Source: CAZDKK01 sp964603725
GTDB taxonomy: Bacteria; Eisenbacteria; RBG-16-71-46; CAIMUX01; WJJG01
Length of the DNA: 64,000 nt
Assembly: GCA_964603725.1 (NCBI GenBank)
Contig: CAZRWW010000014.1
Location: 19,162 to 83,161 of the forward strand
Direction: 5' to 3'
Below the pieces are notes generated by a model that was not told the DNA's origin, did not search any database, and worked only from the letters and a program-made list of their open reading frames with translations. Shown here piece after piece: positions 1-8,159 of the stretch. Position 1 is the first letter of the stretch, and every line of letters starts with the position of its first letter. The translations under genes and the position numbers were made by a program.

Positions 1-678
1 CTCTACCGGGACATCCGCAGCTACGGACTGCGGGAGCTCGTCTACGAGCGTGCTCGGCGCGAGGGCGTCAAGTTCATCCGCTTCGATGTCGCCGCCAAGC
101 CGCAGGTGACCGCGGGGCCCGACGGGCTACTCATCCGCGTCTCCGACCCGGCCCTGCACCAGGAGTGGGAGATCCGCGCGGACCTGCTCACGCTGGCGGC
201 GGCGATCGTGCCGTACAAGGACGAGAAGCTGGCCCAGATGTTCAAGGTGCCCTTGACCGAGCAGGGGTTCTTCCTCGAGGCGCACGTCAAGCTGGGGCCC
301 TCGGAGTTCGCCACCGACGGGGTTTTCCTGTGTGGGCTGGCGCACTACCCCAAGGGCATCGACGAGAGCATCACCCAGGCGCGCGCCGCCGCCTCGCGGG
401 CGACGACGCTGCTGGCGCGGCGCAGCATCAACATCTCCGGCACGGTTGCCTACGTCGACCCGCGCCATTGCTCGAGCTGCGGCGTGTGCGTCGAGGTCTG
501 CCCCTACAGCGCGCCCAACTTCCTCGAGTCGGGGCCGTGGGCGGGCAAGTCGGAGATCAACCCGATCCTGTGCAAGGGCTGCGGGCTGTGCGTGGCCTCG
601 TGTCGTTCGAACGCGATCTTCGCCCGCGGCTTCTCGGAGGAGCAGATCATCGCGCAGATCGAGGAGGCCTTCGTCTGA
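1..678 (+). CDS. hdrA: HdrA-like heterodisulfide reductase subunit A, C-terminal part (5' end outside window)
   Basis: The frame is open from the first base and ends at a TGA at 676-678, so only the last 225 residues are present. The piece contains the end of the FAD domain (FLCGLAHYPKG) followed by two 4Fe-4S ferredoxin motifs, CSSCGVCVEVCP and CKGCGLCVASC. HdrA is the flavin-containing electron-bifurcating subunit of soluble heterodisulfide reductases; it splits electrons between ferredoxin and a disulfide acceptor through HdrB/C. The gene overlaps the next one by one base (TGATG), which implies translational coupling. HdrB and HdrC are not in the window. Family assignment is firm from motif order and neighbours; the natural electron acceptor cannot be read from this piece. 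Confidence 0.9.
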   Translation, partial: LYRDIRSYGLRELVYERARREGVKFIRFDVAAKPQVTAGPDGLLIRVSDPALHQEWEIRADLLTLAAAIVPYKDEKLAQMFKVPLTEQGFFLEAHVKLGPSEFATDGVFLCGLAHYPKGIDESITQARAAASRATTLLARRSINISGTVAYVDPRHCSSCGVCVEVCPYSAPNFLESGPWAGKSEINPILCKGCGLCVASCRSNAIFARGFSEEQIIAQIEEAFV

Positions 679-1265
679 TGGACCACGCCGTGGGCACACA
701 CGCGCAGGTAGGGACAGCTCGGGCGGGGTCGGCGCAGGCAAGTGCGGCGCTGGCGGGGACAGCGCAGGCGGGGACGGCGGGAGCGGCCGCGATGGCGGGG
801 GAGCGACCGGCGACCAGGCCGGGGGACGTGGACATGGCAGCCTGGGAGCCGCGCATCGTCACGATCCTGTGCAACTGGTGCACCTACGGCGCCGCCGATC
901 TGGCCGGCGTCAACCGCCTGCAGTATCCGACCAACTTCAAGGTCATCCGCGTTCCGTGCACGGGGCGCATCGGACCGAAAATGATCCTGGCCGCCTTCCG
1001 CAGCGGCGCCGACGGCGTGTGGGTCTCGGGCTGCCACCCCGGCGACTGCCACTACATCGAGGGCAACTTCTACGCGCGCCGGCGCTTCACGATGCTGCGC
1101 GCGCTACTCAAGCATGTCGGCATCGACGAGCGCCGGTTGCACTTCTCGTGGATCTCCGCCGCCGAGGGGCCCAAGTTTGCGGCGACGGCCAAGGAGGTCG
1201 TCGCGGCGGTCAAGCAGGCGGGGCCGGCGCATCAGCTCATCAAGACGAGGGCACAGGTGGTCTAG
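678..1265 (+). CDS. flxD: MvhD/FlxD-like 2Fe-2S electron-transfer subunit
   Basis: The protein has 195 residues if the ATG overlapping the hdrA stop is used. The conserved MvhD core starts near residue 53 and shows the expected cysteines: CNWC (C65, C68), VPCTGRIG (C94) and SGCHPGDC (C119, C124). MvhD-type proteins carry electrons between an oxidoreductase and HdrA. The first about 52 residues are an Ala/Gly/Thr-rich low-complexity stretch absent from typical family members of about 140 residues. An internal ATG at 834 (MAAWEPRI), preceded by GGGGGAC, would give the usual 143-residue form, so the start is uncertain. Position between hdrA and the flx-like genes supports the role. Confidence 0.88.
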   Translation: MDHAVGTHAQVGTARAGSAQASAALAGTAQAGTAGAAAMAGERPATRPGDVDMAAWEPRIVTILCNWCTYGAADLAGVNRLQYPTNFKVIRVPCTGRIGPKMILAAFRSGADGVWVSGCHPGDCHYIEGNFYARRRFTMLRALLKHVGIDERRLHFSWISAAEGPKFAATAKEVVAAVKQAGPAHQLIKTRAQVV

Positions 1266-1332
1266 GGATCATCTGATCCAGGGACTATCGGGGCAGAGGG
1301 ATAGGCAGCACGACAGAGGGACAGGTGCTTAC

Positions 1333-2295
1333 GTGACAGGTTACACGGACAAGCTGCGCGCGGCCGCGCGGCGCCTGCTCGACGAGAAGAAGGTGGACTG
1401 CTTCATCGGGTACCGCGCCGGCTCGGTGCCGCTCGTCCACCATCCGGTCGTGATCACGCGCCCCGAGCAGGCCGACAGCCTGGTGTGGGACGCGAACTGC
1501 GCCATCAACCTGGCGAACTTCGTTGTCGGCCGCAAGGGCAGCATCGGCATCGTGGCGACGGGCTGCGTCTCGCGGAACCTCGTGACGCTGATCCAGGAGC
1601 ACCAGGTCGCGCGCGATCAGCTCCACATCGTGGGCGTGCCGTGCACCGGGATGCTCGATCGCAGCGCGATCGCGAAGAAGATCGCGGAGAAGCACGCCGG
1701 CCGGGAGATCACCGGCGCCCGCCTGAACGGCGAGAAGCTGGTCATCACCGTCGAGGGGGGAAGCGAGGAGCTCCGCTACCAGGACTTCCTGGCGCGCAAC
1801 TGCCGCATCTGCGCGCACCACAATCCGGTCATCCACGACGAGATGCTGGGCGACCCGGTGCCCGATCCGGCCGGTTACGTGGCGCCCGAGGATGTGCTGG
1901 CCGCGGCCAAACAGAGTGAGGAAGAACGCTGGAGCTTCTTCCAGCAGGCCTTCGCGCCGTGCATCCGCTGCTACGCCTGCCGCAACGCCTGCCCGATGTG
2001 CTACTGCCCCACCTGCTTCGTGGACGAATCGCGCCCGCAGTGGGTCGGCAAGAGCTCGGATCCGACCGACACGCTGACCTTCCACTTCCTGCGCGCCTTG
2101 CACCTGGCGGGGCGCTGCACGGACTGCGGCGCCTGCGAGCGGGCGTGCCCGCTGGACATCCCGGTCCGCTACCTGACCAGCCGGCTGAATGCGGAGGCCA
2201 AGGAGCTCTACGACTTCGAGGCCGGCCTCGACCCGGACCAGCGGCCGCTGCTGGACCAGTACCGGCTGGAGGATCACAACGAGTTCTTCAAGTAG
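1333..2295 (+). CDS. FlxC/FdhB-like iron-sulfur protein of the Hdr-Flx complex
   Basis: This 320-residue protein starts at GTG 1333, the first start before the conserved region. Residues about 1-150 resemble the N-terminal part of F420-hydrogenase/dehydrogenase beta-type proteins (CAINLANFVVG, VATGCVSRN, VGVPCTGM). A Cys-rich middle (NCRICAHHNP) and a C-terminal dicluster (CIRCYACRNACPMCYCPTC and CTDCGACERACP) follow. It should relay electrons between the flavoprotein encoded at 3486-4358 and HdrA/FlxD. In FlxABCD-HdrABC clusters two such iron-sulfur subunits occur; whether this one corresponds to FlxB or FlxC cannot be settled by eye. Genes on both sides run in the same direction with short gaps. 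Confidence 0.8.
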   Translation: MTGYTDKLRAAARRLLDEKKVDCFIGYRAGSVPLVHHPVVITRPEQADSLVWDANCAINLANFVVGRKGSIGIVATGCVSRNLVTLIQEHQVARDQLHIVGVPCTGMLDRSAIAKKIAEKHAGREITGARLNGEKLVITVEGGSEELRYQDFLARNCRICAHHNPVIHDEMLGDPVPDPAGYVAPEDVLAAAKQSEEERWSFFQQAFAPCIRCYACRNACPMCYCPTCFVDESRPQWVGKSSDPTDTLTFHFLRALHLAGRCTDCGACERACPLDIPVRYLTSRLNAEAKELYDFEAGLDPDQRPLLDQYRLEDHNEFFK

Positions 2296-2365
2296 CGGGG
2301 GGGACATTGGGGGGTGAAGTGCTGAGCCCGCCATGGCTGGCGGCAGCAGCTCCGAGGTGGCGCGG

Positions 2366-3478
2366 ATGGCGATGAGACACTACACATACGATGACTTCCT
2401 GAGCGCGGTCGCGAAGCTGCGCCCGGCGCACAAGGTCTTCGTGCCGGTGCGCGAGGGCGAATTCTATGTCTTCAAGGAGCTCGCCGACGGGACTCGCCCC
2501 GACTTTGGCTACCGCAAGACGCGCATCTCGCCCAAGGGCCTCGTCTTCCCGCAGTCCGAGCGCATGCTGGTCTACACGACCGACGAGCACGAGCCCGAGC
2601 ATCACATCATGAAGGAGGCGCCCAAGGAGTACCCGCCCCAGGTGGTGGTGGGCATCCGCCCCTACGACGCGCTCGCGTTCAAGGTGATGGACGTCAACTT
2701 CGACACGCCCGAGTACAAAGATCCCTGGTGGATCCTCCGCTACGCCGCGACGACCCTGGTGGGCATCTGCCGGGCCGAGGCCGACGCGAGCATGTTCGCG
2801 ACCGAGAACTACGCGGGGCCGTATGACGAGCGCGGCCTCGATGCGATCGTCTACGACATCGGCGCCGGCTACGTCGCCAAGGCGGTCACGCCCAAGGGCG
2901 AGGCGGTGCTCGCGGCGATGGGCGGCGCGGAGGCGGGCCCGGCCGAGCGAGCGGCCGTCGAGAAGCTGATCGCGCAGGCGCCCAAGCTGCCGGCCCTGCC
3001 CACCGAGCGGATCAAGGCGCAGCCGGTCGTGCCGCTCTTCGAGGCGAACTTCTGGGAAGAGGTCGCCGCGGGGTGCCTCAACTGCGGCGTCTGCACCTTC
3101 CTGTGTCCGACCTGCTGGTGCTTCGACATCCAGGACGAGGTGCGCAAGCAGCAGGGCGACCGCATCCGCAACTGGGACTCGTGCATGTTCCCGCTCTACA
3201 CGCTGCACGCCTCGGGGCACAACCCGCGGGGGGTGAAGACGCAGCGCGTGCGCAACCGGTTCATGCACAAGCTGAAGTACTACCTCGACAAGTACGACCG
3301 GGGCGTGATGTGCGTCGGCTGCGGCCGGTGCGTCGAGGCCTGCCCCGTCAACATCGACATACGCGAGGTCGCCGAGCGGATGAACGGCTTTGTCGCCGCG
3401 GCAGGCCCGTCGGGCTCCCCGGCAACCGCGCCGGCAGGCCCGGCGGCCGGGTCCCCGGCAACCCCAGCGAGCAGGTGA
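2366..3478 (+). CDS. HydB/FlxB-like 4Fe-4S dicluster protein
   Basis: I chose ATG 2366 because GAGGTGG ends five bases upstream; an in-frame ATG at 2333 is possible but has no good ribosome site. The 370-residue product resembles the sulfhydrogenase beta (HydB)/FlxB family. It has an N-terminal domain of about 240 residues (VVGIRPYDALAF and similar), then CLNCGVCTFLCPTCWCFD and CVGCGRCVEACPVNIDIREVAERM. It likely bridges the NAD(P)H flavoprotein encoded just downstream to the other iron-sulfur subunits. The last about 25 residues are a Pro/Ala/Gly-rich tail after the conserved end. Stop 3478 lies 7 bases before the next ATG. Confidence 0.82.
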   Translation: MAMRHYTYDDFLSAVAKLRPAHKVFVPVREGEFYVFKELADGTRPDFGYRKTRISPKGLVFPQSERMLVYTTDEHEPEHHIMKEAPKEYPPQVVVGIRPYDALAFKVMDVNFDTPEYKDPWWILRYAATTLVGICRAEADASMFATENYAGPYDERGLDAIVYDIGAGYVAKAVTPKGEAVLAAMGGAEAGPAERAAVEKLIAQAPKLPALPTERIKAQPVVPLFEANFWEEVAAGCLNCGVCTFLCPTCWCFDIQDEVRKQQGDRIRNWDSCMFPLYTLHASGHNPRGVKTQRVRNRFMHKLKYYLDKYDRGVMCVGCGRCVEACPVNIDIREVAERMNGFVAAAGPSGSPATAPAGPAAGSPATPASR

Positions 3479-3485
3479 GCCCAAG

Positions 3486-4358
3486 ATGATCGCTACTCCA
3501 CAGAATCCCTTTCTGCCCTACCCGATGAGGATCGAGGAGATCATCACCGAGACGGGCGACCACTCGCTGAAGACCTTCAAGCTCGTCTTCTTGAATAAGG
3601 CCGACGAGGAGGCGTTCACCTTCATCCCCGGCCAGTTCGCCGAGATCTCGATCGCCGGCAAGGGCGAGATCCCGATCGGCATCGCCTCGTCGCCGACCGA
3701 GAAGGGCCACCTGCTCTTCACGGTGCAGAAGATGGGCGTGGTGACGGCCTACCTGCACAGCATGAAGCCGGGCGACATCGTCGGCGTGCGCGGACCGCTG
3801 GGGAACTGGTACCCGTGGGAGCGGATGGCCGGCAAGAACGTGATCATCATCGGGGGCGGGTGCGCCTTCTCGACGCTGCGCTCCTCGATCGTCTACATCA
3901 GCGATCCCGCCAATCGCAAGAAGTTCGAGAAGGTCTCGGTGGTCTACGGCGCGCGGTGCCTGAGTCTACTGCTCTACAACGACTGTCTGGACCGCTGGAA
4001 GGAGTCGGAGAGCGGCATCGAGATGCACGTGACGGTCGATGCGATGCAGGCGGACGAGCCCTGGCGGCCGCGTTGGGAGTGCCACACGGGGTTCGTGCCG
4101 GCGGTGGTGAAGGAGAAGATCAAGGACCCGGCCAACGCGATCGTCATCATCTGCGGGCCGCCGGCGATGCTCAAGTACACGATGCCGGTGCTCAAGGCGG
4201 CGCAGTTCAGTGATGATCAGATCTACCTCTCGCTCGAGAACCGCATGAAGTGCGGCATCGGCATGTGCGGCCGCTGCAACGTGGGCGGCAAGCTCGTGTG
4301 CAAGGACGGGCCGGTCTTCACGCTGGCGGAGCTGGGGGAGCTGCCGAGGGAGACGTAG
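3486..4358 (+). CDS. FlxA/HydG-like FAD/NAD(P)H oxidoreductase with C-terminal 2Fe-2S domain
   Basis: This 290-residue protein starts at ATG 3486, preceded by AGGTGAG. It has the ferredoxin-NADP reductase layout: an FAD-binding barrel with FIPGQFAEI, PIGIAS in the place of the usual RxYS/T, then a nucleotide-binding domain (IIGGGCAFSTLRS, IICGPPAMLK). It ends with the PyrK-type cluster motif KCGIGMCGRCNVGGKLVC. This is the gamma/FlxA subunit that takes hydride from NAD(P)H in sulfhydrogenase and Flx-Hdr complexes. As the last gene of the set it would feed electrons through the two iron-sulfur proteins and FlxD into HdrA for bifurcation to ferredoxin and a disulfide. The nucleotide preference (NADH or NADPH) is not visible. 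Confidence 0.87.
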   Translation: MIATPQNPFLPYPMRIEEIITETGDHSLKTFKLVFLNKADEEAFTFIPGQFAEISIAGKGEIPIGIASSPTEKGHLLFTVQKMGVVTAYLHSMKPGDIVGVRGPLGNWYPWERMAGKNVIIIGGGCAFSTLRSSIVYISDPANRKKFEKVSVVYGARCLSLLLYNDCLDRWKESESGIEMHVTVDAMQADEPWRPRWECHTGFVPAVVKEKIKDPANAIVIICGPPAMLKYTMPVLKAAQFSDDQIYLSLENRMKCGIGMCGRCNVGGKLVCKDGPVFTLAELGELPRET

Positions 4359-4796
4359 GGGGGGCTGCTCCCTCGCGATTCTCACAGTTGTCAGGCCAGG
4401 CGGGCGGGCGCCGTTCGCCGAGAAACTGCACGAGGAGATCGCTGCGGCTGTCACGCACGGCCACCCGATCTTCACGATTCCCGAGGTGGTGCGGGGTCTT
4501 TGGTTGGCGCCGCACTCGTCCCAGGACGCAACTCTCCAGGCTCGCCCGCGGCGAGAAGAACAGCAGCCACTTCTATGGAGGAGTATACCAGTGCAGTTCA
4601 GCCCCATCCGCCGGATCTTGACCCTCTTGCATCCGGTGCAAACTCGGCGGACGCGACGCGGGACTGCAGCTTTCCGGAGGTGCGCGCGAAGGTTGCTGCC
4701 GGCCGGCTATCCGCATACCCTGGGGTGTCGGCATCGAGAACTGCGCGCCCTCCCCCAGTACGTGCGCGCCGGCTCGTGGTCGAAGGAGGTGCGGCG
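4359..4796. other. Spacer with possible gene remnant
   Basis: About 440 bases separate the Hdr/Flx genes from the first cupin gene. A short stretch at about 4411-4500 reads in frame 1 as a plausible protein piece (PFAEKLHEEIAAAV, then FTIPEVVRG) but has no start, no recognisable family and dissolves downstream. A sequence CTATGGAGGAG near 4573-4583 looks like a ribosome site but leads only into an arginine-rich frame that I do not accept as a gene. No terminator hairpin stands out. Confidence 0.4.
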
Positions 4797-5177
4797 ATGC
4801 CCGCAGTGGTCAACATCGAGCGATGTTTCACGCTGTTCACAGACACCTTCTCGCCGAAGATCGTGGGCGAGCTCAATGGCCAGCACGTCAAGATCGTCCG
4901 GCTCGAGGGTGACAAAGTTCCCTGGCACACGCACGATCATGAGGACGAGCTCTTCCTCGTGCTCGAGGGCGAGCTCGACGTCCTGGAGCGCGACGGCGCG
5001 GTGACGCTGCGCCCAGGAGAGTTCACGATCGTGCCCAGCGGTCGCGAGCACCGCGTGCTGCCCCGCGGGCACGTCAAGCTGCTGCTGTTCGAGCCGGCCG
5101 GAATCGCGCACACGGGCAACGTGCGCGCCGAGATCACCCGCGACAGCTACGATTGGCTCGACCCAGGAGAGGCGTGA
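4797..5177 (+). CDS. Small cupin-domain protein
   Basis: ATG 4797 follows a near-perfect ribosome site AAGGAGGT (4783-4790). The 126-residue product is one cupin barrel with the first metal-binding motif KVPWHTHDHEDELFLVLEGELD and the second motif PGEFTIVPSGREHRV. The His/Glu set (H-x-H-x-x-E, later H) fits a metal-binding cupin such as those resembling mannose-6-phosphate isomerase C-terminal domains. Substrate is unknown. It stands alone, with no obvious operon partner. Confidence 0.85.
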   Translation: MPAVVNIERCFTLFTDTFSPKIVGELNGQHVKIVRLEGDKVPWHTHDHEDELFLVLEGELDVLERDGAVTLRPGEFTIVPSGREHRVLPRGHVKLLLFEPAGIAHTGNVRAEITRDSYDWLDPGEA

Positions 5178-6113
5178 GGTCGCCGCTCGGCATGCTGCCA
5201 CTGCGCCCGCGAATCCGGCGGCGTCGCCGCCGAGGGCTCCGCGCGCCCGCTCAGGCGACGCGCCAGGAATGCCTCGGCCATGGTTCCGAAGACGATCCGG
5301 GTCTCCAGACGAGTGAGCCCATCCCCCTCTTGGGCGTCCGCCCCCACCTTTGTCTCGGCCGCTCACGTCGGGGGCACCGCCAGCGCTTGTCGAGCCTCTA
5401 GAGACCGGAGGGGGTCCACATGTGTAGAACACCGTCGTGTGATCGTGCCAAGATGCCCATGCCAAGGGGAGGCGCGATGGCGATTGCCGGGACATCGGCG
5501 TCGACCTGGGGCAACCCGGTGATCCCCGAGCTCGGGATTGCCCATGTGCTAGCGCATATCCCCGACCTCTTTGCGCTCGCAACGGTCATGGATTGCGAGC
5601 AGATCCTCCAGACCACCGGAGAGGGGAGCTCCTAGACTTCGGGCGGATCCTGCAACCCCTCTGGCGGGATCCAACCGTGCTCAAGGGCATCGTCGTCGTC
5701 ATCGCATGGCCGGCCGACTGGGGCCTCGTCGCGGTTGAGGGCCGCTGTGGACCCCGTCCGTGAACGTCCTCAGCAATTGGGCCGAGGTGGTCATCACCGT
5801 GTATCCAGGCTGCGGGCTGGGCGATTTCCTCGCGATCCTGCGGGCGCCCCTCGACGTGCTTGCCACCCTCCTGCTATGTGAACACGGACACCGATCGGTT
5901 CGAGCTGGGGCCTGCGGGGGCGGCATGGCACATGCACGCTTCTGCGGATTTGCCTACGAGACGAACTCGCCGTACGAGGCCCGCGCGAGAGACAACCGGC
6001 CATGCCCCAACCCCCCATTGCAGCCCGCGACCGTCGCGCCTAGTATGCTGGTGTGGGGATGAATACGGCTGAGGTGATGACCGCGAACCGGCCAACAGAT
6101 GCGAGGAGACGAC
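5178..6113. other. About 935-base region without an intact gene
   Basis: I find no open frame with both a ribosome site and a recognisable fold here. Fragments that look vaguely coding occur on the plus strand at about 5420-5635 (NPVIPELGIAHVLAHIPDLF, weak) and 5636-5900, where peptide-like stretches change frame repeatedly. This is compatible with a decayed gene but no family can be named. Confidence 0.4.
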
Positions 6114-6425
6114 GTGGATCCACGAAGGATTGACTTCGCCGCCCTGGACTGGGAGTCTCCAATGCACGGAGTCCGACACAAGTCAGTCACGATCGGCAAA
6201 CGTCGAGTGCGCCTGGTCGAGTACACGCGCGCCATGGAACCTCACTGGTGCGAGCGCGGCCACTTCGGCTGCATCTTATCCGGGACATTTGAGATTGAGT
6301 TCGCCGACACGAAGGTGATCTACAAAGACGGCGACGGCGTGTGCCTGCCTACGGGCCACGAGTACCGGCACAAGGCGCGGGTCGTATCCGAGACTGTGCG
6401 GGCGATCTTCGTCGAGGACGCCTGA
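6114..6425 (+). CDS. Small cupin-like protein
   Basis: GTG 6114 is preceded by GAGGAG (6103-6108) at five bases, which is why it is preferred over the ATG at 6099. The 103-residue product is a cupin barrel: EPHWCERGHFGCILSGTFEI in the first motif region and DGDGVCLPTGHEYRHKA in the second. The first motif has H and H but lacks the usual Glu, so metal binding may be altered. It is about 0.9 kb from the other cupin and is not a close copy of it. Function is unknown. Confidence 0.75.
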   Translation: MDPRRIDFAALDWESPMHGVRHKSVTIGKRRVRLVEYTRAMEPHWCERGHFGCILSGTFEIEFADTKVIYKDGDGVCLPTGHEYRHKARVVSETVRAIFVEDA

Positions 6426-6492
6426 GCCCTCTGGGGCCCAGGACCCCCATCCGTCCCCCCCCATGCTCCGTGGGCCTGGCACCGGTTGTCGG

Positions 6493-7887
6493 CTACTCGC
6501 TCTCGACCGCCCCCGCCAACGCCTGCTCCGAGTTGAACGCGCTGATCCCGTCGGGGTCCAGTTCGATACTCCGGTGATAGCATTCCACGGCCTTCTCACG
6601 CCGGCCGCCGCGCGCGTAGGCATCCGCGAGATACTGGTAGGCTGCTGAAGATTGCGGATGAATGGCAGCGTTGACCCCGAGCATCTCGACGGCCATCTCC
6701 ATCTCGCCAGTCTGCTGCAGCATGATCGCCGCGGAGACGAGGGTGTGCTCCAGCGCGGTTTCCGGCTCAGCCTGGCCGCTGGTGTACGCCCGCAGCAGAT
6801 CCCGCATCGCCGAGGCGTCCCGATCGAAGGCCGCCTTCCGAATCTGCTGCTGTCGCGTGAGCGCGATCGGATCCTCGAATTCGGCCAGCCTCATGCTCTC
6901 GTCCACCGCCTGGTTGTAGACGCGAACGAACGCGCGCGGACCCTGGGCCACGGTGGCGATCAGGGCCTCGCGGCCGAGCCGCTCGTCAATGGTCTTGGCC
7001 ATGTAGGCGCCGACGACATAGTAGCCACGGTCCCGAATGCCGGTGCTCCAGAATGCGCCCCAGAGGTCGCCCGGATTGCCGGACTTGGCCCGCCTGAAAA
7101 GCTCATTGACCTTGTGCCGTCGTATCTTCACGTCTCTCTCGCGCTCCAGCATTGCGAAGTCCCGATCGTCGGGCGCGGGGAAGAGGTGCTGCGCGGTGTA
7201 GGCAACATAGGTGGCCAATCCCTCGTTCTGCAATGAGTTCAACATCGCGTTGACAGTCGCATCATCAAGGTCGAGTTCACGCCGCAGTCGCTGCTGGTTG
7301 CCGTACCCGATGTGAAAGACCTCGTGAACGAGACAGCTCAGAATCGCGCGTGCGCTGCTGTGGTAATACTCGTTGGTGATGTCCAGGACGATGTGGTCGT
7401 GGATCTGAAAGGCGCGCGGGTGCGTTTCAGCAGTGAGATGAATGGTCGTCGTGAGCTCGGTGCCCTCCTCCGGCAGGAATGAGCAGATATGCGCAACCGC
7501 TTCCTGGCGGAAGGCGGCCACGGCGTCCATCACTTGACGGAGAATGAGGCCAGCGGGTTGGTGACGCCGCTCTTGGGCTGGCACTGCGGCGAGATCCTCC
7601 AGACCCTTAACCCAGTGGGCGCGTGGAATGGGCTCCTTCGAGTGCTCGTGCCACATGGCCACCAGGCGGTACGTTGGGTTCGTTCGCCAGAACCGGTCTG
7701 GATCGGCGAGGATCGTCTCCGGATCGTAGAGGATCTCCTCGGCGCACGACGCGTCGAAGTCGATGCGCGCCTCGAGCCGGCGGTCGGGAGCGGTTGCGTG
7801 GGTGACGACGGTTGACGGGCTGAGTGCCAGGCCGATCGCGATCGCGAGCGCGGCGAGGCGGCACGAGAGTGCGAGATCGCATTGCAT
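6493..7887 (-). CDS. Secreted HExxH putative metallopeptidase (DUF5700-like) with C-terminal TPRs
   Basis: The 464-residue protein starts at ATG 7887 behind GGAGGT. Residues 1 to about 32 form a signal peptide. A central helical domain carries HEVFHIGYG, matching the HExxH zinc motif, with downstream acidic residues (NEGLATYVAYTAQH) that could complete a gluzincin site. This pattern resembles DUF5700-type putative zinc proteases. The last about 80 residues form TPR-like repeats (AYQYLADAYARGGRREKAVECYHRSIELDP). It is monocistronic and divergent from the 4Fe-4S gene at 8160. Peptidase activity is inferred from the motif only. Confidence 0.75.
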   Translation of the reverse strand: MQCDLALSCRLAALAIAIGLALSPSTVVTHATAPDRRLEARIDFDASCAEEILYDPETILADPDRFWRTNPTYRLVAMWHEHSKEPIPRAHWVKGLEDLAAVPAQERRHQPAGLILRQVMDAVAAFRQEAVAHICSFLPEEGTELTTTIHLTAETHPRAFQIHDHIVLDITNEYYHSSARAILSCLVHEVFHIGYGNQQRLRRELDLDDATVNAMLNSLQNEGLATYVAYTAQHLFPAPDDRDFAMLERERDVKIRRHKVNELFRRAKSGNPGDLWGAFWSTGIRDRGYYVVGAYMAKTIDERLGREALIATVAQGPRAFVRVYNQAVDESMRLAEFEDPIALTRQQQIRKAAFDRDASAMRDLLRAYTSGQAEPETALEHTLVSAAIMLQQTGEMEMAVEMLGVNAAIHPQSSAAYQYLADAYARGGRREKAVECYHRSIELDPDGISAFNSEQALAGAVESE

Positions 7888-8159
7888 GAGCGACCTCCAT
7901 CCCAGGGGGGACGGCCCCCCGGAAGTCCGGGGGACAGGGCGTCAGTGGGCACCTGCGACTGTCTCGAGGAGCGGGTTCCCCCGGCCATCAGGGGGACGTC
8001 GCTACCGACTGGAGTGCACACCGCCCGTCGTGCGCGACGGGGATGTGACTTGATTCGGCCGGCTACGCCGTCGGATACTCCGCCGGGGGATGCCAGCAAA
8101 GAGGAGAATCAAGGACAGGAGGCCGGCGCTTGACCCGCCCCGTTCCCCGGGAGGTCGTG
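7888..8159. promoter_or_regulatory. Divergent intergenic region with GC-rich inverted repeat
   Basis: This 270-base spacer separates two divergent genes and must hold both promoters, although no clear -35/-10 pair was seen. A near-perfect inverted repeat CCCCCGGA-AG-TCCGGGGG lies at 7916-7933, about 30 bases upstream of the metallopeptidase start. It could be an operator or an RNA hairpin in the 5' leader. No regulator is assigned. Confidence 0.35.

Noticed and set aside
4486..5004. Frame overlapping the first cupin start
   Set aside because: It is Arg/Ser-rich, runs through the cupin gene in another frame and has no family resemblance; the cupin start has a near-perfect ribosome site.
5178..6113. 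Several 60-100-codon frames between the two cupin genes
   Set aside because: They lack ribosome sites and recognisable folds and overlap on both strands, as expected for GC-rich non-coding or decayed DNA.
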